Shown: positions 1 through 6,454 of the stretch, in pieces
How the letters are laid out: every line of letters begins with the position of its first letter
Position numbering within the stretch: position 1 is the first letter of the stretch
Source of the DNA: Candidatus Aminicenantota bacterium
GTDB lineage: Bacteria > Acidobacteriota > Aminicenantia > Aminicenantales > Saccharicenantaceae
DNA length: 13,144 bases
Reading direction: 5' to 3'
Assembly: GCA_026393955.1 (NCBI GenBank)
Contig: JAPKZE010000286.1
Span: forward strand, 1 to 13,144
The notes under the pieces: model-generated
Told to the model about the DNA's origin: nothing
Seen by the model: only the letters and a program-made list of their open reading frames with translations
Database searches by the model: none
Program-made: the position numbers and the translations under genes

Positions 1-1262
1 CCCTGGAGACGGCTTTTCCCCAGGTCTGGGTGGAAGGCGAAGTCTCCAACGCCCGCAAATATCCCTCCGGCCACATCTACCTGACCCTCAAGGATGCCGG
101 GGCGTCCCTCTCCGCCGTCATCTGGCGGGGCGACGCGGCCCGGCTCAAGTTCGACCTCAAGGACGGCCAGCAGCTCGTCTGCCGTGGCAAGATCGACGTC
201 TACGCCCCGCGCGGGGCCTACCAGCTCATCATCGACCGGGTCGAACCCAAGGGCGTCGGGGCCCTCCAGCTGGCCTTTGAACAACTGAAGGAAAAGCTCA
301 AGGCCGAAGGCCTCTTCGACCCGGCCCGCAAGCGCAAGCTGCCCCTCCTGCCCAAGACGATCGGGGTCGTCACCTCGCCCACCGGGGCGGCCGTCGTCGA
401 CATCCTGCGGACGCTGGAGCGGCGCTTCGCCAAGCTCCATGTCCTCATCTACCCGGCCCGCGTCCAGGGCGACGGGGCGGCCGACGAGATCGTCGCCGGA
501 ATCGATTACCTGGGCGCCCTGCCCGACATCGACGTCCTCATCGTCGGCCGGGGCGGCGGATCGATCGAGGACCTCTGGGCTTTCAACGAGGAGCCCGTGG
601 CCCGGGCCATCGCCCGCTCGCCCGTCCCGGTCATCTCCGCCGTCGGCCACGAGGTCGACTTCACCATCGCCGACTTTGTCGCCGACGTCCGGGCCTCGAC
701 GCCATCGGCGGCCGCGGAGATGGTCATCGAGACGGAGCAGGCCTTCGCCGAGCGGATCGACGCCCAGGCCCGGCGGCTCGGCGAGCTCCTCCGCTTCGAG
801 CTCCAGGGCCTGCGGGCCGACGTGGACGAGCTGGCCCGGAACCGCATCTTCCAGAATTTCGAGGTCAAGCTGGCCAATCTGGCCCGCCGGGTGGACGATC
901 TCGAGACGCGCGGCCGGAACGTCCTCAGGGCCGAGCGCCAGGCCATCGCCGAGCAGAAGGGTGCGGCGCTCCTCGCCGCCGAGCGGCTGGGCAACGTCCT
1001 GCGCCGGGCGGTGGGGGACCACCGGGCGGCCTGGGAGCGGCTCTCGGCCGCGCTCAACGCCCTGAGCCCCCTCGACGTCCTCAAGAAGGGCTACGCGCTG
1101 GTCTGGAAAGAAGGCGGGTTGCGGCTGGCCCGCCGGATCGAGGATGTCGTCCCGGGCGAGACCGTCGAGGTCACGTTCTTCAAGGGCGAATTCAGCGCCC
1201 GGGTCGAATCGGTCGACCGCAAGAAGCCGCTGGAATCCCGGTTCCTGAAGGAGGGATCATGA
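1..1262 (+). CDS. xseA: Exodeoxyribonuclease VII large subunit, 5' end outside window
   Basis: Large subunit of exonuclease VII, which with several XseB copies degrades single-stranded DNA from either end into oligonucleotides during repair. The frame is already open at base 3 and reads LETAFPQVWVEGEVSN, the usual start of the N-terminal OB-fold, so the GTG at 30 is internal and only a few residues are missing. After the OB-fold (to about base 270) come the family hallmarks: GVVTSPTGAAVVDILRTLE near 364-420, VGRGGGSIEDLWAFNEEPVA near 544-603, and SAVGHEVDFTIADFVADVRA near 637-696. A long charged helical (coiled-coil) stretch follows, then the closing segment LSPLDVLKKGYALV near 1063. Its stop overlaps the xseB start as ATGA, the usual xseA-xseB arrangement and a sign of translational coupling. 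Identity is very secure; only the true start is unknown. Confidence 0.97.
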   Translation, partial: LETAFPQVWVEGEVSNARKYPSGHIYLTLKDAGASLSAVIWRGDAARLKFDLKDGQQLVCRGKIDVYAPRGAYQLIIDRVEPKGVGALQLAFEQLKEKLKAEGLFDPARKRKLPLLPKTIGVVTSPTGAAVVDILRTLERRFAKLHVLIYPARVQGDGAADEIVAGIDYLGALPDIDVLIVGRGGGSIEDLWAFNEEPVARAIARSPVPVISAVGHEVDFTIADFVADVRASTPSAAAEMVIETEQAFAERIDAQARRLGELLRFELQGLRADVDELARNRIFQNFEVKLANLARRVDDLETRGRNVLRAERQAIAEQKGAALLAAERLGNVLRRAVGDHRAAWERLSAALNALSPLDVLKKGYALVWKEGGLRLARRIEDVVPGETVEVTFFKGEFSARVESVDRKKPLESRFLKEGS

Positions 1263-1519
1263 CCAACCTGACGTTCGAAAAGGCCCTGGCCGAGCTCGAA
1301 CAGATCGTGGCCAAGCTCGAGAAGGGCGGCATCTCCCTCAACGAGTCGCTGGCCCTGTTCGAGAAGGGCGTCAAGATGTCGCGGTTCCTCCGGGCCGAGC
1401 TGGATAAGGCCGAGCGCAAGGTCGAGATCCTGCTCAAGGACGAGAAGGGGAACCTCAAGGCCGAGGATTTCGAGGCCGGGTCCGACGACGACGCGGGCGA
1501 GGACGGCGGCAAAGCCTGA
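1259..1519 (+). CDS. xseB: Exodeoxyribonuclease VII small subunit
   Basis: Small subunit of exonuclease VII; several copies bind the helical part of XseA and are needed for its nuclease activity. The product has 86 residues, normal for the family (about 70-90). Residues 4-40 carry the conserved pattern TFEKALAELEQIV.KLE.G..SL.ESL.LFE.G, followed by a second helix up to about residue 60. The acidic, Gly/Asp-rich tail (residues 70-86) is variable in the family. The ATG overlaps the xseA stop by 4 bases and is preceded by AGGAGG at 1249-1254, so the start is well supported. In many Firmicutes the next gene is ispA, but here dxs follows after 15 bases. Confidence 0.96.
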   Translation: MTNLTFEKALAELEQIVAKLEKGGISLNESLALFEKGVKMSRFLRAELDKAERKVEILLKDEKGNLKAEDFEAGSDDDAGEDGGKA

Positions 1520-1534
1520 TCCCGGGGAGAAGCC

Positions 1535-3394
1535 ATGGGCAAGATCCTGGACGCCATCCGCGAGCCGGCCGACCTGCGCAAGCTCACGCCGGAGGAGCTC
1601 TCGGATCTGGCCCTGGAGATCCGGGCCCTCATCCTGGAGACGGTGGCCAAGAACGGCGGGCATTTGGCCTCGAACCTCGGCGCCGTCGAGCTGACCCTGG
1701 CCCTCCACCTGGCCTTCGACGCCCCCCGGGACAAGATCGTCTGGGACGTCGGTCACCAGTGCTACACCCACAAGATCCTGACCGGCCGCAAGGACCGCTT
1801 CGCGGGCCTGCGCCGTTGCGGCGGCCTGCTCGGCTTCCCCTGCCGCGAGGAGAGCGAATACGACGCCTACAACACCGGGCACGCTTCGACGGCGCTGTCG
1901 GCCGCCCTGGGCATGGCCGTGGCCCGGGACAAGCGCGGCGAGAAGCATCACGTCGTTGCCGTCGTCGGCGACGGCAGCCTGACGGGAGGCGTCGCGCTCG
2001 AGGCCCTCAACCAGATCGGCCACCTCCGCGAGCGGCTCATCATCGTCCTCAACTTCAACGAGATGTCCATCTCGATCAACGTCGGAGCCTGGTCCAAGTA
2101 CTTCTCCTATCTCGTGTCAGGCCAGCGATATATCCGGATGAAGGACCAGGCCAAGTCGATCCTCAAGCGGGTCCCGCTCGGCGGGGCCATGATCAAGGGC
2201 GGCCGGGCCATGGAGGAGCTGGTCAAAAAGACGCTCTTCCCCGGGCTCGTCTTCAAGGAGCTCGGCATCCGCTACATCGGCCCCGTCCATGGCCATAACG
2301 CCCAGTCCCTCGTCGAGGCCTTCGAGACGGCCAAAACCTACGACGGGCCGGTCCTCATCCAGTGCGTCACCCAGAAGGGCAAGGGCTATCCGCCGGCCCG
2401 CATGCACCCGGAGAAATTCCACGGCGCCGGGCCGTTCCAGGTGTCGACGGGAGAACCCCTGCAGCGGGAGTGGGGTCCGTCGTACTCGAGCCTTTTCGGC
2501 GACGCCCTGATCAGGATCGCCAAGAAAGACGACAAGGTCCTGGCCATCACGGCGGCCATGGGCGAAGGCACCGGCCTCCGGGAGTTCTCCGAGAAGCTGC
2601 CGGACCGGTTCTTCGACGTCGGCATCGCCGAGCAGCACGCGGTCACCTTCGCCTCGGGCCTGGCCCTGGCGGGATTCAAGCCCGTCGTGGCCATCTACTC
2701 GACCTTCCTGCAGCGCGCCTACGACCAGCTCTACCACGACGTCTGCCTGATGGATCTGCCCGTCCTGTTCGTCCTCGACCGGGCCGGCGTCGTGCCCGAC
2801 GACGGGCCCACCCACCAGGGCGTCAACGACATCGCCTACATGCGGCATATGCCGAACATGATCGTCATGGCCCCGAAGGACGAGAACGAGCTCCAGCACA
2901 TGCTCTGGTCGGGCCTTCACTACGGCCACCCGGCGTCCGTGCGCTTCCCCAAGGCCAAGGGCCTGGGCGTCCCGCTCGACGGCGAGCTGCGGGTCCTTCC
3001 CCTCGGGATGAGCGAGCTCGTCCGGGACGGCCGGGACCTCCTCTTCGCCGTGGGGCACATGGTCGGGCCGGCCCTCGAGGCGGCCCGGGAGCTGGAGAAG
3101 GACGGGATCTCGCTGGCCGTCGTCAACGCCCGCTTCGTCAAGCCGCTCGACCGGGACATGATCCTGGACCCTCGAGGAGGGCATCGTCGACGGCGGCGCC
3201 GGGAGTGCCGTGCGCGAGCTCCTCGACCGCGAGGGCCGGTTCGACCTCCGGTTCCTGTCGCTCGGCGTGCCGGTCGGGGCCTACCCGCTGGGCAAGTCCG
3301 AGGAGATCCGGGCCGCGCTCGGCCTCGACGTCCCCGGACTCGTCCGGCGGATCCGGGAGTTCTATCAGAAGCCCTCGGCCTGAGGCGCCGATGA
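1535..3394 (+). CDS. dxs: 1-deoxy-D-xylulose-5-phosphate synthase, frameshifted near the 3' end
   Basis: First enzyme of the MEP isoprenoid pathway: thiamine-diphosphate-dependent condensation of pyruvate and glyceraldehyde 3-phosphate. GGGGAG at 1524-1529 lies 5 bases before the ATG. Family features run in order: GGHLASNLGAVELT (residues 41-54, His43), DVGHQ (71-75, His74), the ThDP/Mg motif GDGSLTGG with Asp146, Asn175 and Met177, and the catalytic glutamate in IAEQHA (Glu366). Variants include Phe174 where Asp is common and GPVHGHN where GPVDGHD/N is common. The family match stops at residue 545 (KPLDRDMILD) and resumes in another frame as TLEEGIVDGGAGSAV, running on to a TGA at 3381-3383. 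As read, the ORF instead continues with about 75 unrelated Arg/Pro-rich residues to a TGA at 3392-3394. About 29 bases seem to be missing; restoring them gives 625 codons, close to the 620 of the E. coli enzyme. This is either a real mutation that removes most of the C-terminal transketolase domain or a sequencing/assembly error. Confidence 0.93.
   Translation: MGKILDAIREPADLRKLTPEELSDLALEIRALILETVAKNGGHLASNLGAVELTLALHLAFDAPRDKIVWDVGHQCYTHKILTGRKDRFAGLRRCGGLLGFPCREESEYDAYNTGHASTALSAALGMAVARDKRGEKHHVVAVVGDGSLTGGVALEALNQIGHLRERLIIVLNFNEMSISINVGAWSKYFSYLVSGQRYIRMKDQAKSILKRVPLGGAMIKGGRAMEELVKKTLFPGLVFKELGIRYIGPVHGHNAQSLVEAFETAKTYDGPVLIQCVTQKGKGYPPARMHPEKFHGAGPFQVSTGEPLQREWGPSYSSLFGDALIRIAKKDDKVLAITAAMGEGTGLREFSEKLPDRFFDVGIAEQHAVTFASGLALAGFKPVVAIYSTFLQRAYDQLYHDVCLMDLPVLFVLDRAGVVPDDGPTHQGVNDIAYMRHMPNMIVMAPKDENELQHMLWSGLHYGHPASVRFPKAKGLGVPLDGELRVLPLGMSELVRDGRDLLFAVGHMVGPALEAARELEKDGISLAVVNARFVKPLDRDMILDPRGGHRRRRRRECRARAPRPRGPVRPPVPVARRAGRGLPAGQVRGDPGRARPRRPRTRPADPGVLSEALGLRRR
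3164..3173 (+). other. Frame break / probable 29-base deletion junction in dxs
   Basis: Up to 3169 the dxs homology is in the frame of the 1535 start; from 3168 it continues one base out of frame. In the E. coli enzyme ten residues separate the ILE of KPLDEALILE from TVEEN. Here a single base (3167) lies between the codons for IL and TLEE, so 29 of 30 expected bases are absent, which is exactly what produces the observed frame change. The bases GACC (3167-3170) could have stood at both ends of the lost segment (a GAC codon after ATC CTG, and a Val-Thr GTG ACC before CTC GAG). That would suit a deletion or assembly collapse across a short direct repeat. The duplicate copy is inferred, not seen. 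Confidence 0.8.
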
Positions 3395-4173
3395 AGGAAC
3401 GCGCGGACAAGCTCCTCGGCGCCCGCGGCCTGGCCCCGAGCCGCGAAATGGCCTTAGCATTGATCATGGCCGGCCGGGTGACGAGCGCCGGTCGCCCCGT
3501 CCGCAAGCCCGGCGATCTTCTCGACGCGGATGCGGCCCTCGAGGTCGCGGCCGTCCTGCCTTTCGTCAGCCGCGGCGGCCTCAAGCTGGCCGAGGCCCTC
3601 GACCGCTTCGGCCTCGACGTCCGCGGCCTGGTCGGGCTGGACATCGGCGCGTCGACGGGCGGATTCGTCGACTGCCTGCTCCAGCGCGGCGCCGCGCGGG
3701 TCTACGCCGTCGACGTCGACACGAAGCAGCTCGACTGGAACCTGACCAAGGACCCGCGCATCGTCACGATCGAGAAGAACGCCCGGGAGCTCGGGCCCGC
3801 CGATCTCCCCGAGGCGCCCGGGATCGTCACGATGGACGTCTCGTTCATCTCCGTGCTCAAGATCCTGCCCGCGCTCAAGGCCATCCCCGGGGACTGGACC
3901 CTGGTTTCCCTCGTCAAGCCCCAGTTCGAGGCCGGGCCGAAGGACGTCGGCGAGAAGGGCGTCGTCCGAGATCCGGCTGTCCACGCCGGGGTCCTCGAGC
4001 GGGTCCTGGCCGGGGCCCGGGCCCTCGGCTTCGGGCTCGCGGGCCTCATGCGCTGCTCGACGCGCGGGCAGAAAGGCAACGTCGAATTCTTCGCCCGGTG
4101 GGTCAAGGGCGGGCCCGATCTCAACGCGGAGCTCGTCCCCACCTGGATCAAGGAGGCGGTCAGCCATGATTAA
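3391..4173 (+). CDS. tlyA: TlyA-family rRNA 2'-O-methyltransferase (hemolysin A family)
   Basis: The TlyA/YqxC family transfers a methyl group from S-adenosylmethionine to the 2'-O of cytidines in 16S and/or 23S rRNA; the protein acts on ribosomal subunits in the cytoplasm. The 260-residue length is typical. Residues 1-60 form an S4 RNA-binding domain (KERADKLLGARGLAPSREMA). The FtsJ-like Rossmann domain follows, with the SAM loop LDIGASTGGF at 83-92. The proposed K-D-K-E catalytic set is complete: Lys65 in SRGGLKL, Asp149 in MDVSFIS, Lys176 in LVKPQFE and Glu232 in GNVEFF. The start is ATG 3391, with GAGG at 3382-3385 lying over the dxs stop; an open frame continues far upstream but is only a shadow of dxs. 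The gene ends overlapping nadK by 8 bases. Whether it modifies one or both subunits cannot be told from sequence. Confidence 0.94.
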   Translation: MKERADKLLGARGLAPSREMALALIMAGRVTSAGRPVRKPGDLLDADAALEVAAVLPFVSRGGLKLAEALDRFGLDVRGLVGLDIGASTGGFVDCLLQRGAARVYAVDVDTKQLDWNLTKDPRIVTIEKNARELGPADLPEAPGIVTMDVSFISVLKILPALKAIPGDWTLVSLVKPQFEAGPKDVGEKGVVRDPAVHAGVLERVLAGARALGFGLAGLMRCSTRGQKGNVEFFARWVKGGPDLNAELVPTWIKEAVSHD

Positions 4174-5014
4174 CGTGCGCAAGGCGGGCATCGTCATCAA
4201 GCCCCACGCGCCCTCGGTCGAGGGCATCCTCAAGATCGTCGTCGAATATTTCGAGGGCCGGGGCATCGCCTGCGTCCTCGAGGACGTCGCCGCGCTTAAG
4301 CTCGGCCGGCCCGACGGACTTGAGCGGGCCTCGATCGCCGCCGCGTCGGACATGGTCGTCGTCCTCGGAGGCGACGGGACGCTCCTCAGTGTCGCCCACC
4401 ACGCGGCCCGGGCCGGCATCCCGGTCATGGGCGTCAACCTGGGCCGGCTGGGCTTCCTGACCGAGATCCCGGTGAGCGAGGCCGTGCCGATCCTAGATAG
4501 GTTCCTGGCCGGGGAGGCCGGGCTCATCAGCCCGCGCTGGCTCCTCGAGGGGCGGACGGGCGAGGACGTCTCATACTCCTTGAACGACCTGGTCGTCACC
4601 AAGGGCGCCATGGCCCGGATGATCGAGCTGGCCATCGCCATCGACGGCAAGGACGTAGCCACGCTCAAGGCCGACGGGCTCATCGTCTCGACCCCGACCG
4701 GCTCGACCGCCTACTCGCTCTCGGCCGGCGGGCCCATTCTCCATCCCCAAATCCCGGCCATCGTCCTGACGCCCATCTGCCCGCACACCCTGTCCTTCCG
4801 GCCCCTGGCCGTGCCGGCGACGTCGTCGATCGCGGTCCGGCTGCTGACCGGGGGCGAGGAGGTCCACCTGACCTTCGACGGCCAGCGCGGGGGGGCCTTC
4901 GTCCGCGACGACGTGGTCGAGGTCCGCAAGGCGCCCTTCGAGCTCCAGCTCGTCACTTCGCCCCGCCGCAGCTACTACGACCTGGTCAAGGAAAAGCTGG
5001 GCTGGGCAGGATAG
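4166..5014 (+). CDS. nadK: NAD kinase (ATP/polyphosphate-dependent)
   Basis: Phosphorylates NAD+ to NADP+, the cell's only de novo source of NADP(H). The 282-residue length is normal. Key elements are the phosphate-binding/catalytic motif GGDGT at 68-72 (Asp70), the following NLGRLGFLTEI segment, the Asn-Asp pair in SLNDLVV, and the signature DGLIVSTPTGSTAYSLSAGG in the C-terminal beta domain, which binds the nicotinamide nucleotide. The C-terminal part (PHTLSFRPLAVP, TFDGQ) also fits. The ATG overlaps the tlyA stop by 8 bases and has a full AGGAGG at 4151-4156, nine bases upstream, so the start is firm. NADP supply beside dxs makes metabolic sense because the next MEP enzyme, Dxr, uses NADPH, but the order is also common without that logic. 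A hairpin follows at 5037-5063. Confidence 0.96.
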   Translation: MINVRKAGIVIKPHAPSVEGILKIVVEYFEGRGIACVLEDVAALKLGRPDGLERASIAAASDMVVVLGGDGTLLSVAHHAARAGIPVMGVNLGRLGFLTEIPVSEAVPILDRFLAGEAGLISPRWLLEGRTGEDVSYSLNDLVVTKGAMARMIELAIAIDGKDVATLKADGLIVSTPTGSTAYSLSAGGPILHPQIPAIVLTPICPHTLSFRPLAVPATSSIAVRLLTGGEEVHLTFDGQRGGAFVRDDVVEVRKAPFELQLVTSPRRSYYDLVKEKLGWAG

Positions 5015-5036
5015 GGATTCTGGTCGGGGGCCGAGC

Positions 5037-5063
5037 GGGACTGTCCCCGCAGGGGATTGTCCC
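5037..5063 (+). terminator. Hairpin after nadK, probable intrinsic terminator
   Basis: GGGAC (5037-5041) pairs with GTCCC (5059-5063), and CCCC (5045-5048) with GGGG (5052-5055) around a GCA loop. The TGT/ATT between them adds a G-U and a U-A pair, leaving one mismatch in a stem of about 12 base pairs. The downstream bases TCTTGTTCTT are T-rich but not an unbroken run. An outer pair, GGCCGA (5029-5034) with TCGGCC (5080-5085), could extend the structure. It lies 23 bases after the nadK stop and upstream of the trxA promoter, where a terminator is expected. The GGGAC-x-GTCCC form also resembles dispersed palindromic repeat units, which is an alternative reading. Confidence 0.5.
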
Positions 5064-5090
5064 TCTTGTTCTTGGTCCGTCGGCCGCTGT

Positions 5091-5119
5091 TTGACAACGG
5101 CCGGTTCGGTTGGTAAAAT
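5091..5119 (+). promoter_or_regulatory. Sigma-70-type promoter for trxA
   Basis: TTGACA (5091-5096, perfect -35) is followed after exactly 17 bases by TAAAAT (5114-5119, five of six matches to TATAAT). Transcription would begin near 5126, giving a leader of about 35 bases before the trxA start at 5161. The stretch from about 5114 to 5147 is the most AT-rich patch of an otherwise GC-rich window. It is the best promoter match found on the plus strand and explains how trxA is expressed separately from the nadK operon. Confidence 0.7.
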
Positions 5120-5160
5120 ATTAAATACTACTAAAGTACTAAGAAATGGAGATCGATGAC

Positions 5161-5487
5161 ATGTCCGACGCCATCCTGACCGGAACCGACGCCAATTTCC
5201 AGGCCGAAGTGATCAAGTCCGACCTGCCCGTGCTGGTCGATTTCTGGGCCCCCTGGTGCGGCCCCTGCCTCATGATCGCCCCCGTCGTCGAGGAGCTGGC
5301 CGAGGCCCACAGGGGCAAGCTCAAAGTCGTCAAGATGAACGTCGACGAGAACGCTCAGACCCCCCAGACCTACGGCATCATGGCCATCCCGACCATGATC
5401 CTGTTCAAGGGCGGGGAGCTCAAGGAAAAGCTCGTCGGCGCGCTGCCGAAAGCCAAGCTGACGGAAGCGATCGCCAAGCATATCTGA
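5161..5487 (+). CDS. trxA: Thioredoxin
   Basis: Small cytoplasmic dithiol reductant for ribonucleotide reductase, peroxiredoxins and other targets. The product has 108 residues, the classic thioredoxin length. The active site is WAPWCGPC, with Cys33 and Cys36, preceded by the buried Asp27 in VDFWA. The cis-proline is Pro77 in AIPTM, and the C-terminal strands (MILFKGGE) are standard. I prefer ATG 5161 over the in-frame ATG 5146 because GGAG at 5148-5151 lies nine bases before 5161, whereas nothing comparable precedes 5146. The longer form would only add MEIDD. It is monocistronic, driven by the promoter at 5091-5119, and converges on the yihY gene with a 19-base gap. Confidence 0.96.
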   Translation: MSDAILTGTDANFQAEVIKSDLPVLVDFWAPWCGPCLMIAPVVEELAEAHRGKLKVVKMNVDENAQTPQTYGIMAIPTMILFKGGELKEKLVGALPKAKLTEAIAKHI

Positions 5488-5506
5488 AATCCAAAAAGGA
5501 TCTTGA

Positions 5507-6418
5507 TTAAACCGGTTTGACCGCGGGCGGCGGAGCCTGTTTTGCTCCGGCCGCGGCGGTCGCCTCATACTTCTCGTTTAAAACCGCTGCCAGCTCCGCG
5601 CCCCAGAGCAGGATGACCATCGACGACGTGATCCAGAGCAGGAAGAACAGGACCGAGGTCAGCGTGCCTTGGAGGATCTTGCTCAGGACGATGCCGATGG
5701 CCGAGAAGTGCACGACGTAGAAGGCGAAGGCCCGTTTGAACCCCTCGAAGAAAAGAGCGGCCACGGCCGCCGGGATGAGCCCCGCCCGGGTATGGACCTT
5801 GACCTCCGGGATGTACTTATAAAGGATGTAGAACATCAGGAAAGTCAGGGCATAGGGGATGATGTATTTCAGGAAGACGTTGTTGACGGCGGCCACCACT
5901 CCGGGATGGATGGTCGCCCGGACCAGCTCGCTCTTCTCGAGCGTCCGGCCGAGGGCCGCCCAGACGGCCGTCATGGTCAGCGAGAAGAGCATGAAGACCC
6001 CGACGACGGCCATCATCAGGAACTCGATGAGCCGGTTGTAGACGAAGGATTTGTGGTACTTCGTCCGGAAGATCTGGTTGATGGTCGTGATGAGGGTCGA
6101 GAAGAGGAAGCTGGCCGAGATGAGCGAGCCGATGACGCCGAAGAGGCCCAGTTGGCCGACCGCGCCCGAGAGGTCCCCGAGGCTCTTGAAGAAGCCCGGG
6201 TCCTGGCGGGCGAAGAACTCGTCGGTGAAGATGTTGAGGCTCCGCAGGGCCATTTCGGTGTCGCCCAGAAAGCGGGCCGCGGTCGCGAAGAACAGCGCGG
6301 TCACCGGCACGGAGCAGAGCAGGGCGAAATACGAGATGACGACGGCCGAAGTCCAGCACTTGTCCCCGTTGAAGCGCCGGAAGGACGCGGCAATGAGCGA
6401 GAGCGTCGGACGCGTCAT
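5507..6418 (-). CDS. YihY/BrkB-family inner-membrane protein
   Basis: The 303-residue polytopic membrane protein fits the YihY/virulence-factor-BrkB family (once misnamed RNase BN). The molecular function of the family is unsettled. Visible features are an amphipathic N-terminus, then about six hydrophobic segments (roughly residues 24-46, 92-115, 133-158, 180-202, 210-235 and 248-275). The typical LGLFGVIGSLISASFLFSTL region precedes the NQIFRTKYHKS loop, and the FFLLWITSSMVILLWGAEL segment lies near the C-terminus. The C-tail is Ala/Pro-rich and probably disordered. The gene begins 36 bases after atpE on the same strand, so it is probably co-transcribed with the ATP synthase genes, in the slot usually held by atpF. 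The ATG has only GGAG at a short three-base spacing, so the start is moderately sure. Confidence 0.85.
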   Translation of the reverse strand: MTRPTLSLIAASFRRFNGDKCWTSAVVISYFALLCSVPVTALFFATAARFLGDTEMALRSLNIFTDEFFARQDPGFFKSLGDLSGAVGQLGLFGVIGSLISASFLFSTLITTINQIFRTKYHKSFVYNRLIEFLMMAVVGVFMLFSLTMTAVWAALGRTLEKSELVRATIHPGVVAAVNNVFLKYIIPYALTFLMFYILYKYIPEVKVHTRAGLIPAAVAALFFEGFKRAFAFYVVHFSAIGIVLSKILQGTLTSVLFFLLWITSSMVILLWGAELAAVLNEKYEATAAAGAKQAPPPAVKPV

Positions 6419-6454
6419 CCTCTCCGGGGTCCCAACGGCCTCGGCCCCCGGGCC

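Noticed and set aside
3150..3180. Programmed ribosomal frameshift in dxs
   Set aside because: No slippery heptamer or following pseudoknot is apparent, and the loss of about ten conserved residues at the same place fits a deletion, not recoding.
2117..3184. Antisense open frame opposite dxs
   Set aside because: Shadow of a strongly conserved gene, with low-complexity Asp/Glu/Gly/Val translation and no recognisable motif.
2362..3390. Upstream extension of the tlyA frame
   Set aside because: This part overlaps dxs in another frame and is Arg/Pro/Gly-rich. The S4 domain begins exactly at ATG 3391 with a Shine-Dalgarno sequence.
5120..5145. TACT/AGTA inverted repeat in the trxA leader as an operator
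   Set aside because: Four-base arms in a short AT-rich stretch are expected by chance.
5488..5518. Possible bidirectional terminator or operator between trxA and yihY
   Set aside because: The stem ATCC/GGAT has only four pairs, and the AAACCGGTTT palindrome simply covers the last codons and stop of yihY.
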